Positions 41,759 through 51,439 of a stretch of 64,000 nt of DNA are shown piece after piece. The translations under genes and the position numbers were made by a program. Origin of the DNA: JANQPX01 sp039197065 (GTDB taxonomy: Bacteria > Pseudomonadota > Alphaproteobacteria > Geminicoccales > Geminicoccaceae); assembly GCA_039197065.1 (NCBI GenBank), contig JBCCUL010000012.1:1-64000 (forward strand). The letters are read 5' to 3'. Every line of letters begins with the position of its first letter. Within the stretch, counting starts at the first letter, position 1. The notes below the pieces were generated by a model. The model was not told the origin of the DNA, made no database searches, and worked only from the letters and a program-made list of their open reading frames with translations.

Positions 41759-43996
41759 CTAACGGCGTTCACCGGCCTTCTCCAGCTGTCGACGTAGGCT
41801 TTCATGGGCTCGGTCGAACGGCTCGATCAGACCGCAATCCTTCAGCAGCACCTCCCCGAACAACATCGACAAGGGGTGCGTAAGGTTGCTCCTCAGATCA
41901 AGGTCAAGCCGTTTGAAGATCTGCTCGCCGGAAACGTCGATGGCTAGAATTTCGCAGGTGACGCTGCTGCCGAGGAGTGCGCGCAATTTCTCCTCATCTG
42001 GCGGGTCATCGGTCTCGATCGGCGGCGAAGCAGAGCGCGGCAGGCCCTTACCTGAGCCGCAACGTTCCAATGTCGACCATGTTTCATCATCGACAAAGCC
42101 GCATTCCAGACGTCTCAGTGCCAGTTTCTTCTTGTCGAAAGATGGCAAATTGTCTGCAAATTCTTCGATCCAGGCCACAGGGAGATGAGAGGGAAGCTGT
42201 CGAAGCCCTCGGCCATCGACGGTTGTCCAGTCAGTTTTGTCAATGCTGCTTTGATCCAAGCGGTTTCGCCAAAAGCTGGCACTGCGCATATCCACAGCAT
42301 CAAGCGTTGCGCCTCTTAGATCGGCGCCCTCGATCTTAGCACCACTGAGATCGACGCCGCGCAACTCAGCCTCGAAAAGGTCAGCGGCGCGAAGATCGGC
42401 TGATCGCAGATAGGTCGCATCCAGCCTGGCCTGGCGCAGGTTGGCCGTACGCAGATCGGTGTTGAAGGCGAAAACGCCCTCCAGCCCCGCATTGAAAAGA
42501 TTGGCGCCTACCAAATTGGCGTTGCTCAGATCGGCGCCTTGCAGTTCTGCGCGCCAAAGTCTGGCAAAGCGAAGATCCGTGCCGCCTTGTCTCGTCGCGC
42601 TGAGATCAGCGCCCTGGAGCTGCGCGTTCTCCAGATTTGCGCCGAGCAGCTGCGCGCCGCGCAGATCAGCTTTGCGAAGATCGAGGCCCGTAAGGTCGGC
42701 ATAACGAAGATCACGTGCGCGCAGATCGATGCCTTCCCGATATCGAAGCACAGCGGTGGTTTCATCACCTCCGGCCTGAGCGATGACCTCGGGCGACAGC
42801 GGGATCGTGACGGCTGCCTTCTCGTCCGGCGTCAGATTGCGCGGCAGCAGCCAGATGATGTCCCTGTCTGGCCTCACCAGGCGGTCGGCGGGCCAGCCGG
42901 TCCAGCTGTTGGGGATCGTCATGAACAGCCAGCTGACGATGATCGAGAGACTTGCCAGAACGGCGAAAAGCAAGGTCTCGATCGGATAGATCTTGCGGAT
43001 CTGCTGCCGTCGCAGGCCGCGCCAATATTTGAGATCGAGCCAGCGCCGCAATCGCGACCTGAGAACAGATATCCCCGCCAGCAAGCTGAACGGACGCGCA
43101 GTCTTAGGCGTTTGATCGTTTTTTCGATCGCTCTGATCCAGGATCGGCAGCCAGAGAAGCCCGATGATGATCAGATCGAAGATGATCAGGGCGCGGTGAT
43201 AGCCTGTCGTCAGATTGCTGTGATAGGGCAGGAATCGCGATTGCCCGATTATCAAAGTCACGATCGGCACGATGGCGATGATCGTCCAGATGAACGTGTT
43301 GATCAAAAAGCCGGCAAAGCGTTGCTGTTTGGTCCGGACCAGCATCTGAACGAGCGGGAAGGGATTGAGCAGGTCGCGTGCCTGATCTTGCGATCGCGAG
43401 CCGTTCAGCCCGCTGATCTGCTTATCCAGCGGCCCCAATTTTTGGTCGAGGAGGTAGGCGGCCATCAGAAAATTGAGATGGAGCAGGACCAGAAGTGCGG
43501 GCGCCACCCAGTAAAAGGCCGTCAGCGGCAGATCGACATTGAGCAGTGGCACGGTGACCGGATCGTTGCGCAGCAGCTGGCCATGGCTGGTGCTGCCGAA
43601 GGTGACCGCAAGATAAAAGCCGAACAGGAGGAAGGTGACGCCGGCATTGCGCGCCGAGGTCGCCGCGACATTGACGCTTTGATGCAGGCGTCCGATCGGA
43701 TCGTCCAATGTCGACTTGAGTTCGCTTTTCAGCCCGTTGATGGCGGCGACGGTGTGCTGTTCTCCCTTCCGCCTCTTCTGTTCGGATTTGGATCTCTTCG
43801 GCTTCGGCTCATCCGGCGGCTTCGGGCCTTGGGTGGGGTCTAGAGCGCCGGTGATCGTTTCTCCGCCCCGGGGAGGTTTCAATTCGGACAATGATCGTTC
43901 CAATATTCGTTTTAAATGGCGAATATCTCCTAACAAGTTCTCCTGCAAATTCAAGTGTTGGTTGTCAGCGGCTCGCTTCTGTTCAGCTGTGAACAA
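41759..43996 (-). CDS. Multi-pass membrane protein with pentapeptide repeats
   Basis: 745 aa. A charged N-terminal region of about 100 residues is followed by about five transmembrane helices between 115 and 375. From about 430 to 590 there are some 30 pentapeptides of the A(D/N)LxX type (ADLTGLDLRKADLRGAQLLG). This folds as a right-handed beta-helix. A 150-residue C-terminal region with several Cys follows. The start is a TTG without a good ribosome-binding site, so the true N-terminus is uncertain. Role unknown. Confidence 0.85.
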   Translation of the reverse strand: MFTAEQKRAADNQHLNLQENLLGDIRHLKRILERSLSELKPPRGGETITGALDPTQGPKPPDEPKPKRSKSEQKRRKGEQHTVAAINGLKSELKSTLDDPIGRLHQSVNVAATSARNAGVTFLLFGFYLAVTFGSTSHGQLLRNDPVTVPLLNVDLPLTAFYWVAPALLVLLHLNFLMAAYLLDQKLGPLDKQISGLNGSRSQDQARDLLNPFPLVQMLVRTKQQRFAGFLINTFIWTIIAIVPIVTLIIGQSRFLPYHSNLTTGYHRALIIFDLIIIGLLWLPILDQSDRKNDQTPKTARPFSLLAGISVLRSRLRRWLDLKYWRGLRRQQIRKIYPIETLLFAVLASLSIIVSWLFMTIPNSWTGWPADRLVRPDRDIIWLLPRNLTPDEKAAVTIPLSPEVIAQAGGDETTAVLRYREGIDLRARDLRYADLTGLDLRKADLRGAQLLGANLENAQLQGADLSATRQGGTDLRFARLWRAELQGADLSNANLVGANLFNAGLEGVFAFNTDLRTANLRQARLDATYLRSADLRAADLFEAELRGVDLSGAKIEGADLRGATLDAVDMRSASFWRNRLDQSSIDKTDWTTVDGRGLRQLPSHLPVAWIEEFADNLPSFDKKKLALRRLECGFVDDETWSTLERCGSGKGLPRSASPPIETDDPPDEEKLRALLGSSVTCEILAIDVSGEQIFKRLDLDLRSNLTHPLSMLFGEVLLKDCGLIEPFDRAHESLRRQLEKAGERR

Positions 43997-44729
43997 ACGC
44001 CACGATGACGTGATAAGGGCGGATCAATATGCGGTTGATTGAATAGATGATCAGAAATTTGCAGTTTTAGGGCGAAACTACAAAACCCTTAGATGGGCAA
44101 ATATTCAGAGCGCAAGCGTTGTTGTCTTCAGGCCTCAAGTATCCGCCGGATGGGATTTCTCTTTTTCAGGGTGATCAATCAGAAGGGTTATCGAGCGCGT
44201 TCATGACCATCCAGGCATTGCCCGCCACCGCACAGTCCATTTTGGAACTTCGCGACGCCTTCGGCGATGCGGCGGCCAGAGGCATCATCTTCGACGTCGA
44301 GATCGACAGCCTGATCGTCGGAGACGGCGTGACCGGCTACTCAAGGGCGCTGACGACGATTGGCTGATGATAAAGTCATATGGTGATCAGGCAGAGCTTT
44401 ACTTGTTATAGAGACTCAAACTATAATTTACTCAACTTTTAAGCGCAAAAAAAGAGGCAAATTTTTGTTTTGGTTGAACAAAGAAACGTTCGTTTTTCTT
44501 CTCGATTGTGAACATCGAAACGATGGTCGGATTTTATGATGTGATCGATACAGCGATAACGAACGCCATTGAATGGAAAATTTCAATCAATAGTTTATTT
44601 GACTGTGGCGATAAAAGCAATGTCTCAGAGAATGGCAATGGCTGCGAAAGAAAGAGATGGCGAAGGTATCTTGCATGAAGAAAGTAAATAAAAAGCCGTA
44701 ATGAAGAAAGATCTCTGAGTAAGTGTCGA
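43997..44729. other. AT-rich intergenic region
   Basis: About 730 bases. The half from 44368 to 44729 is strikingly AT-rich for this genome, with A- and T-tracts such as GCAAAAAAAGAGGC and AAATTTTTGTTTTGG. It precedes the gene of a membrane diguanylate cyclase/phosphodiesterase and may bind nucleoid proteins. One small frame is listed separately. Confidence 0.5.
44203..44367 (+). CDS. Small hypothetical protein, 54 aa
   Basis: It starts MTIQALPATAQSILELRDAF and ends VTGYSRALTTIG. The composition looks protein-like, with no known domain. A longer start at 44119 is possible. The ribosome-binding site is weak, so it could be a chance frame. Confidence 0.3.
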   Translation: MTIQALPATAQSILELRDAFGDAAARGIIFDVEIDSLIVGDGVTGYSRALTTIG

Positions 44730-47264
44730 ATGAAAATCGGTAAGTTGATATCCTTCAAAGGCCTTAGTGTTCGAACCAAGCTTAGCCTGGTCCTGGGAAC
44801 GATCATCTGCTTGATGATCGTCGTCGGGGTGTTCGGCCTAGTTCAACTGCACACCGTCAATCGCGTGGCGGCTGACATGCGCGAGGGCTGGCTGCCGCGT
44901 ATCGAGCTGCTGGGTGAACTCAAAAGAGGCATCGAGCAGAGATTTCATCTGACGACTCGACAACTGCATGCAGCGGACTCCGTTCATCTGACCGAGATCT
45001 CTGAAGGGGACCAAGCCGTCGAAGGGGCGGTCTCCAAGGCGTCGAGAACCTATCGATCCATAGCGACCACGCCGGAAGAGCAAAGGCTGTTCAAGGAATT
45101 TCAGCATCACTGGGCGCATTATCTGCTGACGGAACGCGTTGTGTTCTCCCTGCTCGAGGTTGGCGATAAGGCCGATGCGATTTCAACCTTCAACGCTTTC
45201 GCGAACACAGCCTTCAACGCGACCACTGACCCGCTCGATAAGCTCATCGCCCATGCCAAGCTTAAGAGCCGTGAGTCGATCTCCTATGCTCGGGAGATCT
45301 ATCATCAAGCGTTGATTCTGATTGCCGCCGTCATGACGATCGGCGGCACCTGTGCGCTGATCGCGGTCGCTTGGAGCCAGCGGCATGTCGCGGCGCCCAT
45401 TCTCGATGTGGCCGAGGCGATGAGCCAGCTGACGAGCGGCGATCTGAACCTCACCGTCGACGATAGTCGTCGGGGCGATGAGATCGGTACGCTGATCGCC
45501 TCGATAAACGCCTATCGCGACAGCCTGAGACGTGGTCGCGAACTCGCTGCGACAGCCGATCTCGAACGGCGGCGCTTGCAATCGGCCGTCGACAATATGC
45601 CCATCGGCCTTTGCATGTTCGACGGCAAGGGGCAGCTTATCGTCTGCAATGCACATTATATGGAGATATTCGGCCTGACGCCCGAGGTTTGCCGCTCCGG
45701 AACGTCCCTCGAGACCGTGCTCGACGCGATCAACGATGCCAATGGCGGTCTTCGAGATGGCGTGATCCGAACGCTGAGCGACCTCGACAATGACGAAAAG
45801 ACCGGTCAGCCGCTGACGCGCTTGATCGGGATCGGCAATGGTCGAACGATCAGCGTGATCTATCGAGCCATGCCGGACGGCGGTTGGGTGGCTATTCATG
45901 AGGATGTCACCGAACGGCAGCGCGCCGAGGAACGCATTGCGCATATGGCGCACCACGACGCGCTGACGGGACTGCCGAACCGGGTTTTGTTCCACCGAAA
46001 GCTGGTGCAGGCGCTGAGGAGGACTCAGCAGGACCATCAGACCGCCGTTCTTTGCATCGATCTCGATCGTTTCAAGAATATCAATGACACGCTCGGCCAT
46101 CCCGTCGGCGATCGGCTTCTCGTCGAGGTTGCGTCTCGCCTCAGAGCCTGCATGCGCGATATCGATACCGTGGCGCGCCTCGGCGGCGACGAATTCGCCA
46201 TCGTCCAGGTAGGCGATCACCAGCCGGATGGCGCCAGAGCCCTTGCAAGGCGGCTGATTCCCGCTATCAGCAAACCCTATGATATCGATGGTCAGACAGT
46301 TCTGATCGGCGCGAGCATCGGCATTGCCCTTGCGCCGGATCATGGCCTGGCGGCGGATCCTCTACTCGCCTGCGCGGACCTCGCTCTTTATGAAGCCAAG
46401 AACCAGGGGCGAGGCATCTGTCGGATCTTCGAGGACAGGATGGCCTTCCGCATGTCCACCAAGCGGGCCATCGAGCTCGACTTGCGCGAAGCCCTGGAGC
46501 AAGGCGACTTCGCTCTCTTCTATCAGCCGTTCGTTCATCTCGATACCGGCGAAATTCATGGCTTCGAAGCGCTTATCCGTTGGCATCGACAAGATGGAAC
46601 GATCACGCCGCCCTCTGAATTCATCCCTCTTGCCGAGGAAATCGGCCTGATCGTGCCGCTCGGCAAATGGATTCTCGAACAGGCCTGTATCGAAGCGGCA
46701 AACTGGCCGATCGATGTTCGCGTAGCCGTCAATGTCTCTGCCGTCCAGCTGGGATATGCCGACTTCGTGCAAACGGTCGAGACGGCCCTTTTCATGACCG
46801 GCCTCGATCCCAGCCGCCTGGAGATCGAGATCACGGAAACAGCATTGCTCGACGATAGCAGCGCCATTCTCGAGAGGCTTCATCGGCTGCGTGAGCTGGG
46901 TGTGCAGATCGCGCTCGATGACTTCGGCATCGGCTATTCGTCTCTGAGTTATCTCAGGACGTTTCCTTTCCAGCGCATCAAGATCGACGGGTCGTTCATT
47001 CGCAGCGTCGCAAGGCAAGACGGTTCGCTTGCCATCATCCGCGCGGTCACAAGCCTTGGCGCGGCGCTGGGTATGGAAACCACCGCCGAAGGCGTCGAGA
47101 GCGATGCGCAGCTGGGTTGTCTGCAGCGGGAAGGCTGCACGGAAGTGCAGGGGTATCTTTTCAGTCCGCCGGTGCCGGCCAAAGAGGTGTCATCTTTGCT
47201 GGACCGCTTCGATCGCAAGTCGATCGAACCCCGCAGGCTCGAGATGATGGAGCAGAGCGCCTGA
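44730..47264 (+). CDS. Membrane sensor HAMP-PAS-GGDEF-EAL protein
   Basis: 844 aa. A transmembrane helix at about 14-38, a periplasmic four-helix sensor domain to about 190, a second helix at about 193-215, HAMP to about 270, PAS at about 285-400 (DNMPIGLCMFDGKGQLIVCN). GGDEF occupies 485-489 with inhibitory site RDID at 476-479. EAL is at 613-615 with EITETALL, DDFGIGYSSL and TTAEGVES. Both the cyclase and the phosphodiesterase motif are intact. An extracytoplasmic signal would control cyclic di-GMP. Confidence 0.95.
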   Translation: MKIGKLISFKGLSVRTKLSLVLGTIICLMIVVGVFGLVQLHTVNRVAADMREGWLPRIELLGELKRGIEQRFHLTTRQLHAADSVHLTEISEGDQAVEGAVSKASRTYRSIATTPEEQRLFKEFQHHWAHYLLTERVVFSLLEVGDKADAISTFNAFANTAFNATTDPLDKLIAHAKLKSRESISYAREIYHQALILIAAVMTIGGTCALIAVAWSQRHVAAPILDVAEAMSQLTSGDLNLTVDDSRRGDEIGTLIASINAYRDSLRRGRELAATADLERRRLQSAVDNMPIGLCMFDGKGQLIVCNAHYMEIFGLTPEVCRSGTSLETVLDAINDANGGLRDGVIRTLSDLDNDEKTGQPLTRLIGIGNGRTISVIYRAMPDGGWVAIHEDVTERQRAEERIAHMAHHDALTGLPNRVLFHRKLVQALRRTQQDHQTAVLCIDLDRFKNINDTLGHPVGDRLLVEVASRLRACMRDIDTVARLGGDEFAIVQVGDHQPDGARALARRLIPAISKPYDIDGQTVLIGASIGIALAPDHGLAADPLLACADLALYEAKNQGRGICRIFEDRMAFRMSTKRAIELDLREALEQGDFALFYQPFVHLDTGEIHGFEALIRWHRQDGTITPPSEFIPLAEEIGLIVPLGKWILEQACIEAANWPIDVRVAVNVSAVQLGYADFVQTVETALFMTGLDPSRLEIEITETALLDDSSAILERLHRLRELGVQIALDDFGIGYSSLSYLRTFPFQRIKIDGSFIRSVARQDGSLAIIRAVTSLGAALGMETTAEGVESDAQLGCLQREGCTEVQGYLFSPPVPAKEVSSLLDRFDRKSIEPRRLEMMEQSA

Positions 47265-47370
47265 CGGCGTTGGTGACGATGGACTCGGTCGATGCATTCC
47301 GTTCGGCGGGCAGGGCACAGTACAGATAGGCCAAGTCCAGGAGCCTCGCGGACTTCTTGATCGATGAACT

Positions 47371-47436
47371 AGCCCGCCCGACCGCATACGGCCGAGCGGG
47401 CTTAGGGCGTATCCCGATCGGATCTGATCGGGATAC
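47371..47436 (+). terminator. Paired stem-loops after the sensor gene
   Basis: AGCCCGC/GCGGGCT encloses 18 bases at 47371-47402, and GTATCCCGATC/GATCGGGATAC is a perfect 11-bp stem with a 6-base loop at 47409-47436. They lie 107 bases past the stop codon. There is no T-tract. Related stems occur at 50190-50272. They may end the transcript or be dispersed palindromes. Confidence 0.5.
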
Positions 47437-47490
47437 TCGCTTGACCTATTTCCTTATCAAACCGGTGTTGCCACCAGCTCCTGAAAAACT

Positions 47491-49812
47491 CTAGAGCGGC
47501 ACGAAGCAACTGCCTGTCGCCAGATTATTGGTTTCGTTGGATTCGTCGACTTCCTCTGCCGAATCGGCCCGTATCTCAAAGGGGCAGATCTCCACTTGGG
47601 TTCGACTGCAGACGCCTGAAAATTCCACCGTGAGATCGGCAGTCTGATTGACGTCGAGTGCGGGTGTCGCCGCTTGGCGAGTCTGGCCACTCAAAGGATA
47701 GAAGACATTGGCTACCGACGGGGGCGATGCCGTCTCGCCCTGATTTCGGATCGCGATGACGAGGTCTCCATTCTCCCGGCGACAAAATGGCTGCAAGTCG
47801 GGACCTGTGGGTATCGGCAGCAGATCGGCTTTGGCGTCAGGCTCGTCCTTGTCTTCGATCAGACGTTCGACGATTTGCTCGACATCGATACTGCTATGTT
47901 TGCCCGGAACGATTTCACAGCATTCTTTCGGCGAACAGTCTTTCTCGCCATCATGAGGCGAACAACATCCGTGAGACTTGGAATAGGAGACTTCGTGGGA
48001 ACAGCACCCACCTCTCTTGCACGTCTTATGCTCGAGACTGCGGCTCGTATAAACGGCGGTGACATTCAGCTGCCGCTTGCTCTTGATGACGATAAATCCC
48101 TCGATGTATGGCCTTGGAAATTCTCCTCCGAAAATCCGCTCCTTGATCTCGGTGCAGTCGGCCTTCAGGGACTCGTCCTCGTTCAAGACATCCGTGCTGA
48201 TGTCGATGACTTGGCCGGGGCTTTGTGCCTCTGGCGGGTAGCTTAGAGAAAGTTTCTTCGAGAATGAGGCTTCGGCGGCATTGGGGTTCTGAATATTGAC
48301 GGTCGTCGCGTAAAATCCCTGAGCAATCCTCAGATCATCCGGATCTTGCGAGAGACCGCAAACGATCTTCGCCGCATACTTATACGCCATCGGTTTTTCG
48401 TCAGGCTTTTTCATGCAGCCCGCAAGCTCCAAGGCTTTGACGCCGTCAACACGGCCGAACCCGAACAGATCATCTTTTCCCGGCGCGCCGAGATCAGTGG
48501 CCGACTCGTGCAGGATATTGCGCAACTCCTTGTTGGTCATTCGAGGTTCGCAAGCCAAAACCAGCGCGGCGACACCTGCTATTTGCGGCGAAGCATAGGA
48601 CGTGCCATCCCCTTGATTGTAGTTGTCGTCAATTTGCGTGCTCCAAATTTCTTCGCCGGGAGCTGCCAGTTCAATTTCGGGCCCACGATTTGAAAACGCT
48701 GAAATATTGTCACTCATGTCGAGAGAACTTACAGCGACGACCAACTCGTGGGTCGCAGGATAGCTGACCGGACCAGCATTGTTCCCTGCTGCGTTGTCAA
48801 GAAAGACGCCTTTCTCAAAAAAGGCGTATTCGATCGCCGCATCGATCGCCGGATTGGGCGCAACGCCCAAACTCATGGTGATGATGCGCGCGCCATTGTC
48901 CGCTGCATAGATGATGGCGTCATCGAGCGCATCGCTGTTGGGCACGTTATCCCCGACGCCGAGGGCCATGATCAACGTTCCAGGGGTCGAAGCCAGTCCT
49001 CCGGCGACCCCGGCAACGCCGATGCCGTTGTCGGTCGATGATCCAACAATTCCGGCGACATGGGTGCCGTGGAAGTTGGGGCCACGTACGTTATTGTTGT
49101 TATTGGAAAAATCCCAACCGACCAAATCATCGATGAAGGTGTTTCCATCCTCGTCGATGCCGTTCTTGTCGGCATTGTCGAGGTGATCGGCATTGCCCGG
49201 TACGACCGCTCCGTTGCCGTTGATGTCCTCCGACGGGTTGATCCAAATGTTCTTGGCGAGATCTTCATGGGCGACGTCCGTGCCGCTATCCAGGACCGCC
49301 ACGATGATGTCGGTGGATCCTGTCGTGATCTCCCAAGCACTTGGCGCAACATTGATCTTGGGAAGATGCCATTGATCCTGGAATATCGGATCCGTCGGAT
49401 TGGCAATCGGGAAGTACTCGCCGCGCGTGTTTACGTCTGCTGAATCAACGAAGTCCAGTTGCAGCAGTCTCTCTACATAGTCGACTGGATCCGAGCCTGC
49501 AGGGATACGCACATCGACGAAGCCCAGTTTGTTCGACCGTATGATTTCAAGCCTCTCACGAGCGAAAAACGCCTCCGCCTCTTGCTGATCGACGGCAGGA
49601 TTGATTCGAACCGTGATCACGCGATCGTCGACTTCATAGAGCTGGCCCTGGTGTTCGATATACCATTGGGCTCCCCGTCGATTGAGGAGCCTGTCACCGA
49701 GTTCCTTGGTCTCTTCAAATGACTCCTGTGCCTCAACATGCGGAGCTTCAGCCACTAGAAATCCTAAAGATACGAATAGAAGCCCACATAATTGGGCTTT
49801 GACAGTCGCCAT
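47491..49812 (-). CDS. Secreted S8 subtilisin-like peptidase with Cys-rich insert and CARDB-like end
   Basis: 773 aa from MATVKAQLCGLLFVSLGFLV, a signal peptide with AAAGGAG before the ATG. Residues 30-130 look like an I9-type propeptide. The catalytic triad is D175 (VAVLDSGTDVAHEDL), H248 (FHGTHVAGIVGSS) and S405 (GDGTSYASP), with N344 as oxyanion residue. After about 470 comes a beta domain, then a Cys-rich stretch with eight Cys at 598-632, including three CC pairs, and a CARDB-like domain (PDLQPFC...LVIAIRNQGETAS). Probably secreted and calcium-stabilised. Confidence 0.93.
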   Translation of the reverse strand: MATVKAQLCGLLFVSLGFLVAEAPHVEAQESFEETKELGDRLLNRRGAQWYIEHQGQLYEVDDRVITVRINPAVDQQEAEAFFARERLEIIRSNKLGFVDVRIPAGSDPVDYVERLLQLDFVDSADVNTRGEYFPIANPTDPIFQDQWHLPKINVAPSAWEITTGSTDIIVAVLDSGTDVAHEDLAKNIWINPSEDINGNGAVVPGNADHLDNADKNGIDEDGNTFIDDLVGWDFSNNNNNVRGPNFHGTHVAGIVGSSTDNGIGVAGVAGGLASTPGTLIMALGVGDNVPNSDALDDAIIYAADNGARIITMSLGVAPNPAIDAAIEYAFFEKGVFLDNAAGNNAGPVSYPATHELVVAVSSLDMSDNISAFSNRGPEIELAAPGEEIWSTQIDDNYNQGDGTSYASPQIAGVAALVLACEPRMTNKELRNILHESATDLGAPGKDDLFGFGRVDGVKALELAGCMKKPDEKPMAYKYAAKIVCGLSQDPDDLRIAQGFYATTVNIQNPNAAEASFSKKLSLSYPPEAQSPGQVIDISTDVLNEDESLKADCTEIKERIFGGEFPRPYIEGFIVIKSKRQLNVTAVYTSRSLEHKTCKRGGCCSHEVSYSKSHGCCSPHDGEKDCSPKECCEIVPGKHSSIDVEQIVERLIEDKDEPDAKADLLPIPTGPDLQPFCRRENGDLVIAIRNQGETASPPSVANVFYPLSGQTRQAATPALDVNQTADLTVEFSGVCSRTQVEICPFEIRADSAEEVDESNETNNLATGSCFVPL

Positions 49813-50181
49813 TTGAAATCTCCTTTCAGACGCCCTTTGTTGATGATGAGAGCGGTCGTCGATGACTATTTTCTTGTAATCGCGCGCATCTTTTGGCAGC
49901 AAGGGCCGGGCTTCGGAGCCCATTTAGCTGCCAAGCCGAATACTCTTCATTTGGATATGAATACGCTTTTCGAGGACTTGGCTCTGTGAACTGCTTCACT
50001 GCTATATGCGCTGTCTCCATAGATGGAGGCGCTTTGCCGACCAGATCGCTTTTTTAGGTTATTGGTTGGATCTGGACGCTGCCAAGGTCACATGCCCGCA
50101 GATCGGCATCGGAAACGATCCATAGGGCTTTTTCCGAACAGGTGGCACCACCTATCCGACAAGAAAATGCGGCGAAACAAG

Positions 50182-50272
50182 GGGATAGGGCGTCTATCCC
50201 GATCGGAATCCGATCTAACTGATAAGAACCACAGCGAAACAGCCTGCCCGACCAGATGTAGCCGAGCAGGCT
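50182..50272. repeat. Inverted-repeat pair related to 47371-47436
   Basis: GGGATA/TATCCC at 50182-50200 with CTATCCCGATCGG, and AGCCTGC/GCAGGCT enclosing CCGACC...GCCGA at 50241-50272. The second has the same layout as AGCCCGC...GCGGGCT at 47371, and the first matches TATCCCGATCGGA there, in inverted relative order. This suggests two copies of one palindromic intergenic element. Confidence 0.5.
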
Positions 50273-50281
50273 GGTGGTCTG

Positions 50282-50312
50282 GATCAATCACTCTATTCCC
50301 GAGTGATTGATC
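50282..50312. terminator. Perfect 12-bp stem-loop
   Basis: GATCAATCACTC and GAGTGATTGATC form a perfect stem around a 7-base loop (TATTCCC). It lies 80 bases downstream of rpoH on the minus strand. No T-tract follows on that strand. Confidence 0.5.
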
Positions 50313-50318
50313 GCAGAG

Positions 50319-50339
50319 ACCACGAAAATCGTGGTTTTT
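50319..50339 (+). terminator. Intrinsic terminator-like hairpin, plus strand
   Basis: ACCACGA-AAA-TCGTGGT followed by TTTTG and TGTTT has the shape of a Rho-independent terminator on the plus strand. No plus-strand gene precedes it, which raises the possibility of an unannotated plus-strand small RNA in 49813-50339. Confidence 0.5.
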
Positions 50340-50341
50340 GT

Positions 50342-50374
50342 GTTTCGATTACAAGGGAATCTTGTGATCGAAAC
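50342..50374. terminator. Stem-loop just downstream of rpoH
   Basis: GTTTCGAT/ATCGAAAC encloses ACAAG/CTTGT, giving about 14 pairs with one wobble and a 5-base loop. It is 18 bases past the rpoH stop and may end or stabilise the rpoH transcript. Confidence 0.5.
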
Positions 50375-50391
50375 GAACCACTAGAGCGTGA

Positions 50392-51342
50392 TTACTGACC
50401 CGCGCGCTGTTCAGGGCTCGGCAGGGCCTGGGCCATGGCGATGGCCTGTTCGGCTTCGAGCGACTTCATCTGCTTTTGCAGCTTTTCGAAAGCGCGCACC
50501 TCGATCTGCCGCACCCGCTCGCGCGAGATATTGTAGACGTGGCTGAGCTCTTCCAGCGTGCTGGGCTCGTCCTTGAGCCGGCGCTCGGTGAGAATATGGC
50601 GTTCGCGATCGTTCAGAACGTCCATGGCGCGATGGAGGAGGGACATGCGATGATCATGTTCCTCGGCATCCGCGATAGTATTCTCTTGACTGGCGCTGTC
50701 ATCCACCAGCCAGTCCTGCCATTCGCTATCGCCGTCGGCACGCAACGGTACGTTCAGCGAATGATCGCCGCCGCTGAGCCTGCGATTCATGCTGATCACA
50801 TCATCCTCGGTGACGTCGAGACGATCCGCGATGGCCTTGACCACCTCCGGCTGGAGATCGCCGTCTTCGATGGCCTGCATCTGGCCCTTCAGCTTGCGCA
50901 GGTTGAAGAACAGCTTCTTCTGGGCGGCGGTGGTGCCCATTTTCACCAGGGACCAGCTATGCAAGATGTATTCCTGAATGGCGGCCCTTATCCACCACAT
51001 GGCGTAGGTCGCCAGACGGAAGCCGCGATCCGGATCGAAGCGCTTGACCGCCTGCATCAGGCCGACATTGCCCTCCGAGATGATCTCGTTGATCGGCAGA
51101 CCGTAACCACGATATCCCATGGCGATTTTCGCCACGAGGCGAAGGTGGCTGGTCACCAGTTTATGTGCGCTCTCGGTGTGTTCCTGATCCTGCCACTTCT
51201 TGGCAAGCATGAACTCCTCCTCCGGCTCCAGCATCGGGAACCGGCGAATTTCGTCGAGATAGCGCGACAGGCCTGTGCCTTCCGCAGGGACGGATAGAAA
51301 GTTGGCCAAAGTGGTTTGACTCCTGACATCGTAAGTTGCCAT
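50392..51342 (-). CDS. rpoH: RNA polymerase heat-shock sigma factor RpoH
   Basis: 316 aa. Region 2 is GNVGLMQAVKRFDPDRGFRL followed by ATYAMWWIRAAIQEY, and the RpoH box region QKKLFFNLRKLKGQ identifies the sigma-32 subgroup. Region 4 ends in LEELSHVYNISRERVRQIEV, the -35 helix-turn-helix. It directs transcription of chaperone and protease genes. The ATG has a weak ribosome-binding site, which fits structure-dependent translation, though I cannot show a thermosensor. Confidence 0.97.
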   Translation of the reverse strand: MATYDVRSQTTLANFLSVPAEGTGLSRYLDEIRRFPMLEPEEEFMLAKKWQDQEHTESAHKLVTSHLRLVAKIAMGYRGYGLPINEIISEGNVGLMQAVKRFDPDRGFRLATYAMWWIRAAIQEYILHSWSLVKMGTTAAQKKLFFNLRKLKGQMQAIEDGDLQPEVVKAIADRLDVTEDDVISMNRRLSGGDHSLNVPLRADGDSEWQDWLVDDSASQENTIADAEEHDHRMSLLHRAMDVLNDRERHILTERRLKDEPSTLEELSHVYNISRERVRQIEVRAFEKLQKQMKSLEAEQAIAMAQALPSPEQRAGQ

Positions 51343-51439
51343 TCATTATATCGGCAGTTTGCCGCAAAAATCCAGTGTAAAACCGAATAGCAGCCATGCG
51401 TTTAACGTCTATTACAAATTATTAACAAATGCTGAACGA

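Larger units (their letters stand above)
49813..50391. other. Stem-loop-rich region between rpoH and the peptidase gene
   Basis: About 580 bases with no supported protein gene. It contains at least five inverted repeats listed separately within 50182-50374. It is downstream of rpoH and upstream of the peptidase gene, so it holds the rpoH 3' end and the peptidase promoter. It could encode a small RNA. Confidence 0.5.

Noticed and set aside
42539..43843. A 434-aa plus-strand frame opposite the pentapeptide-repeat gene
   Set aside because: It mirrors the repeats of the minus-strand gene and has no domain. The minus-strand gene has transmembrane helices and pentapeptides.
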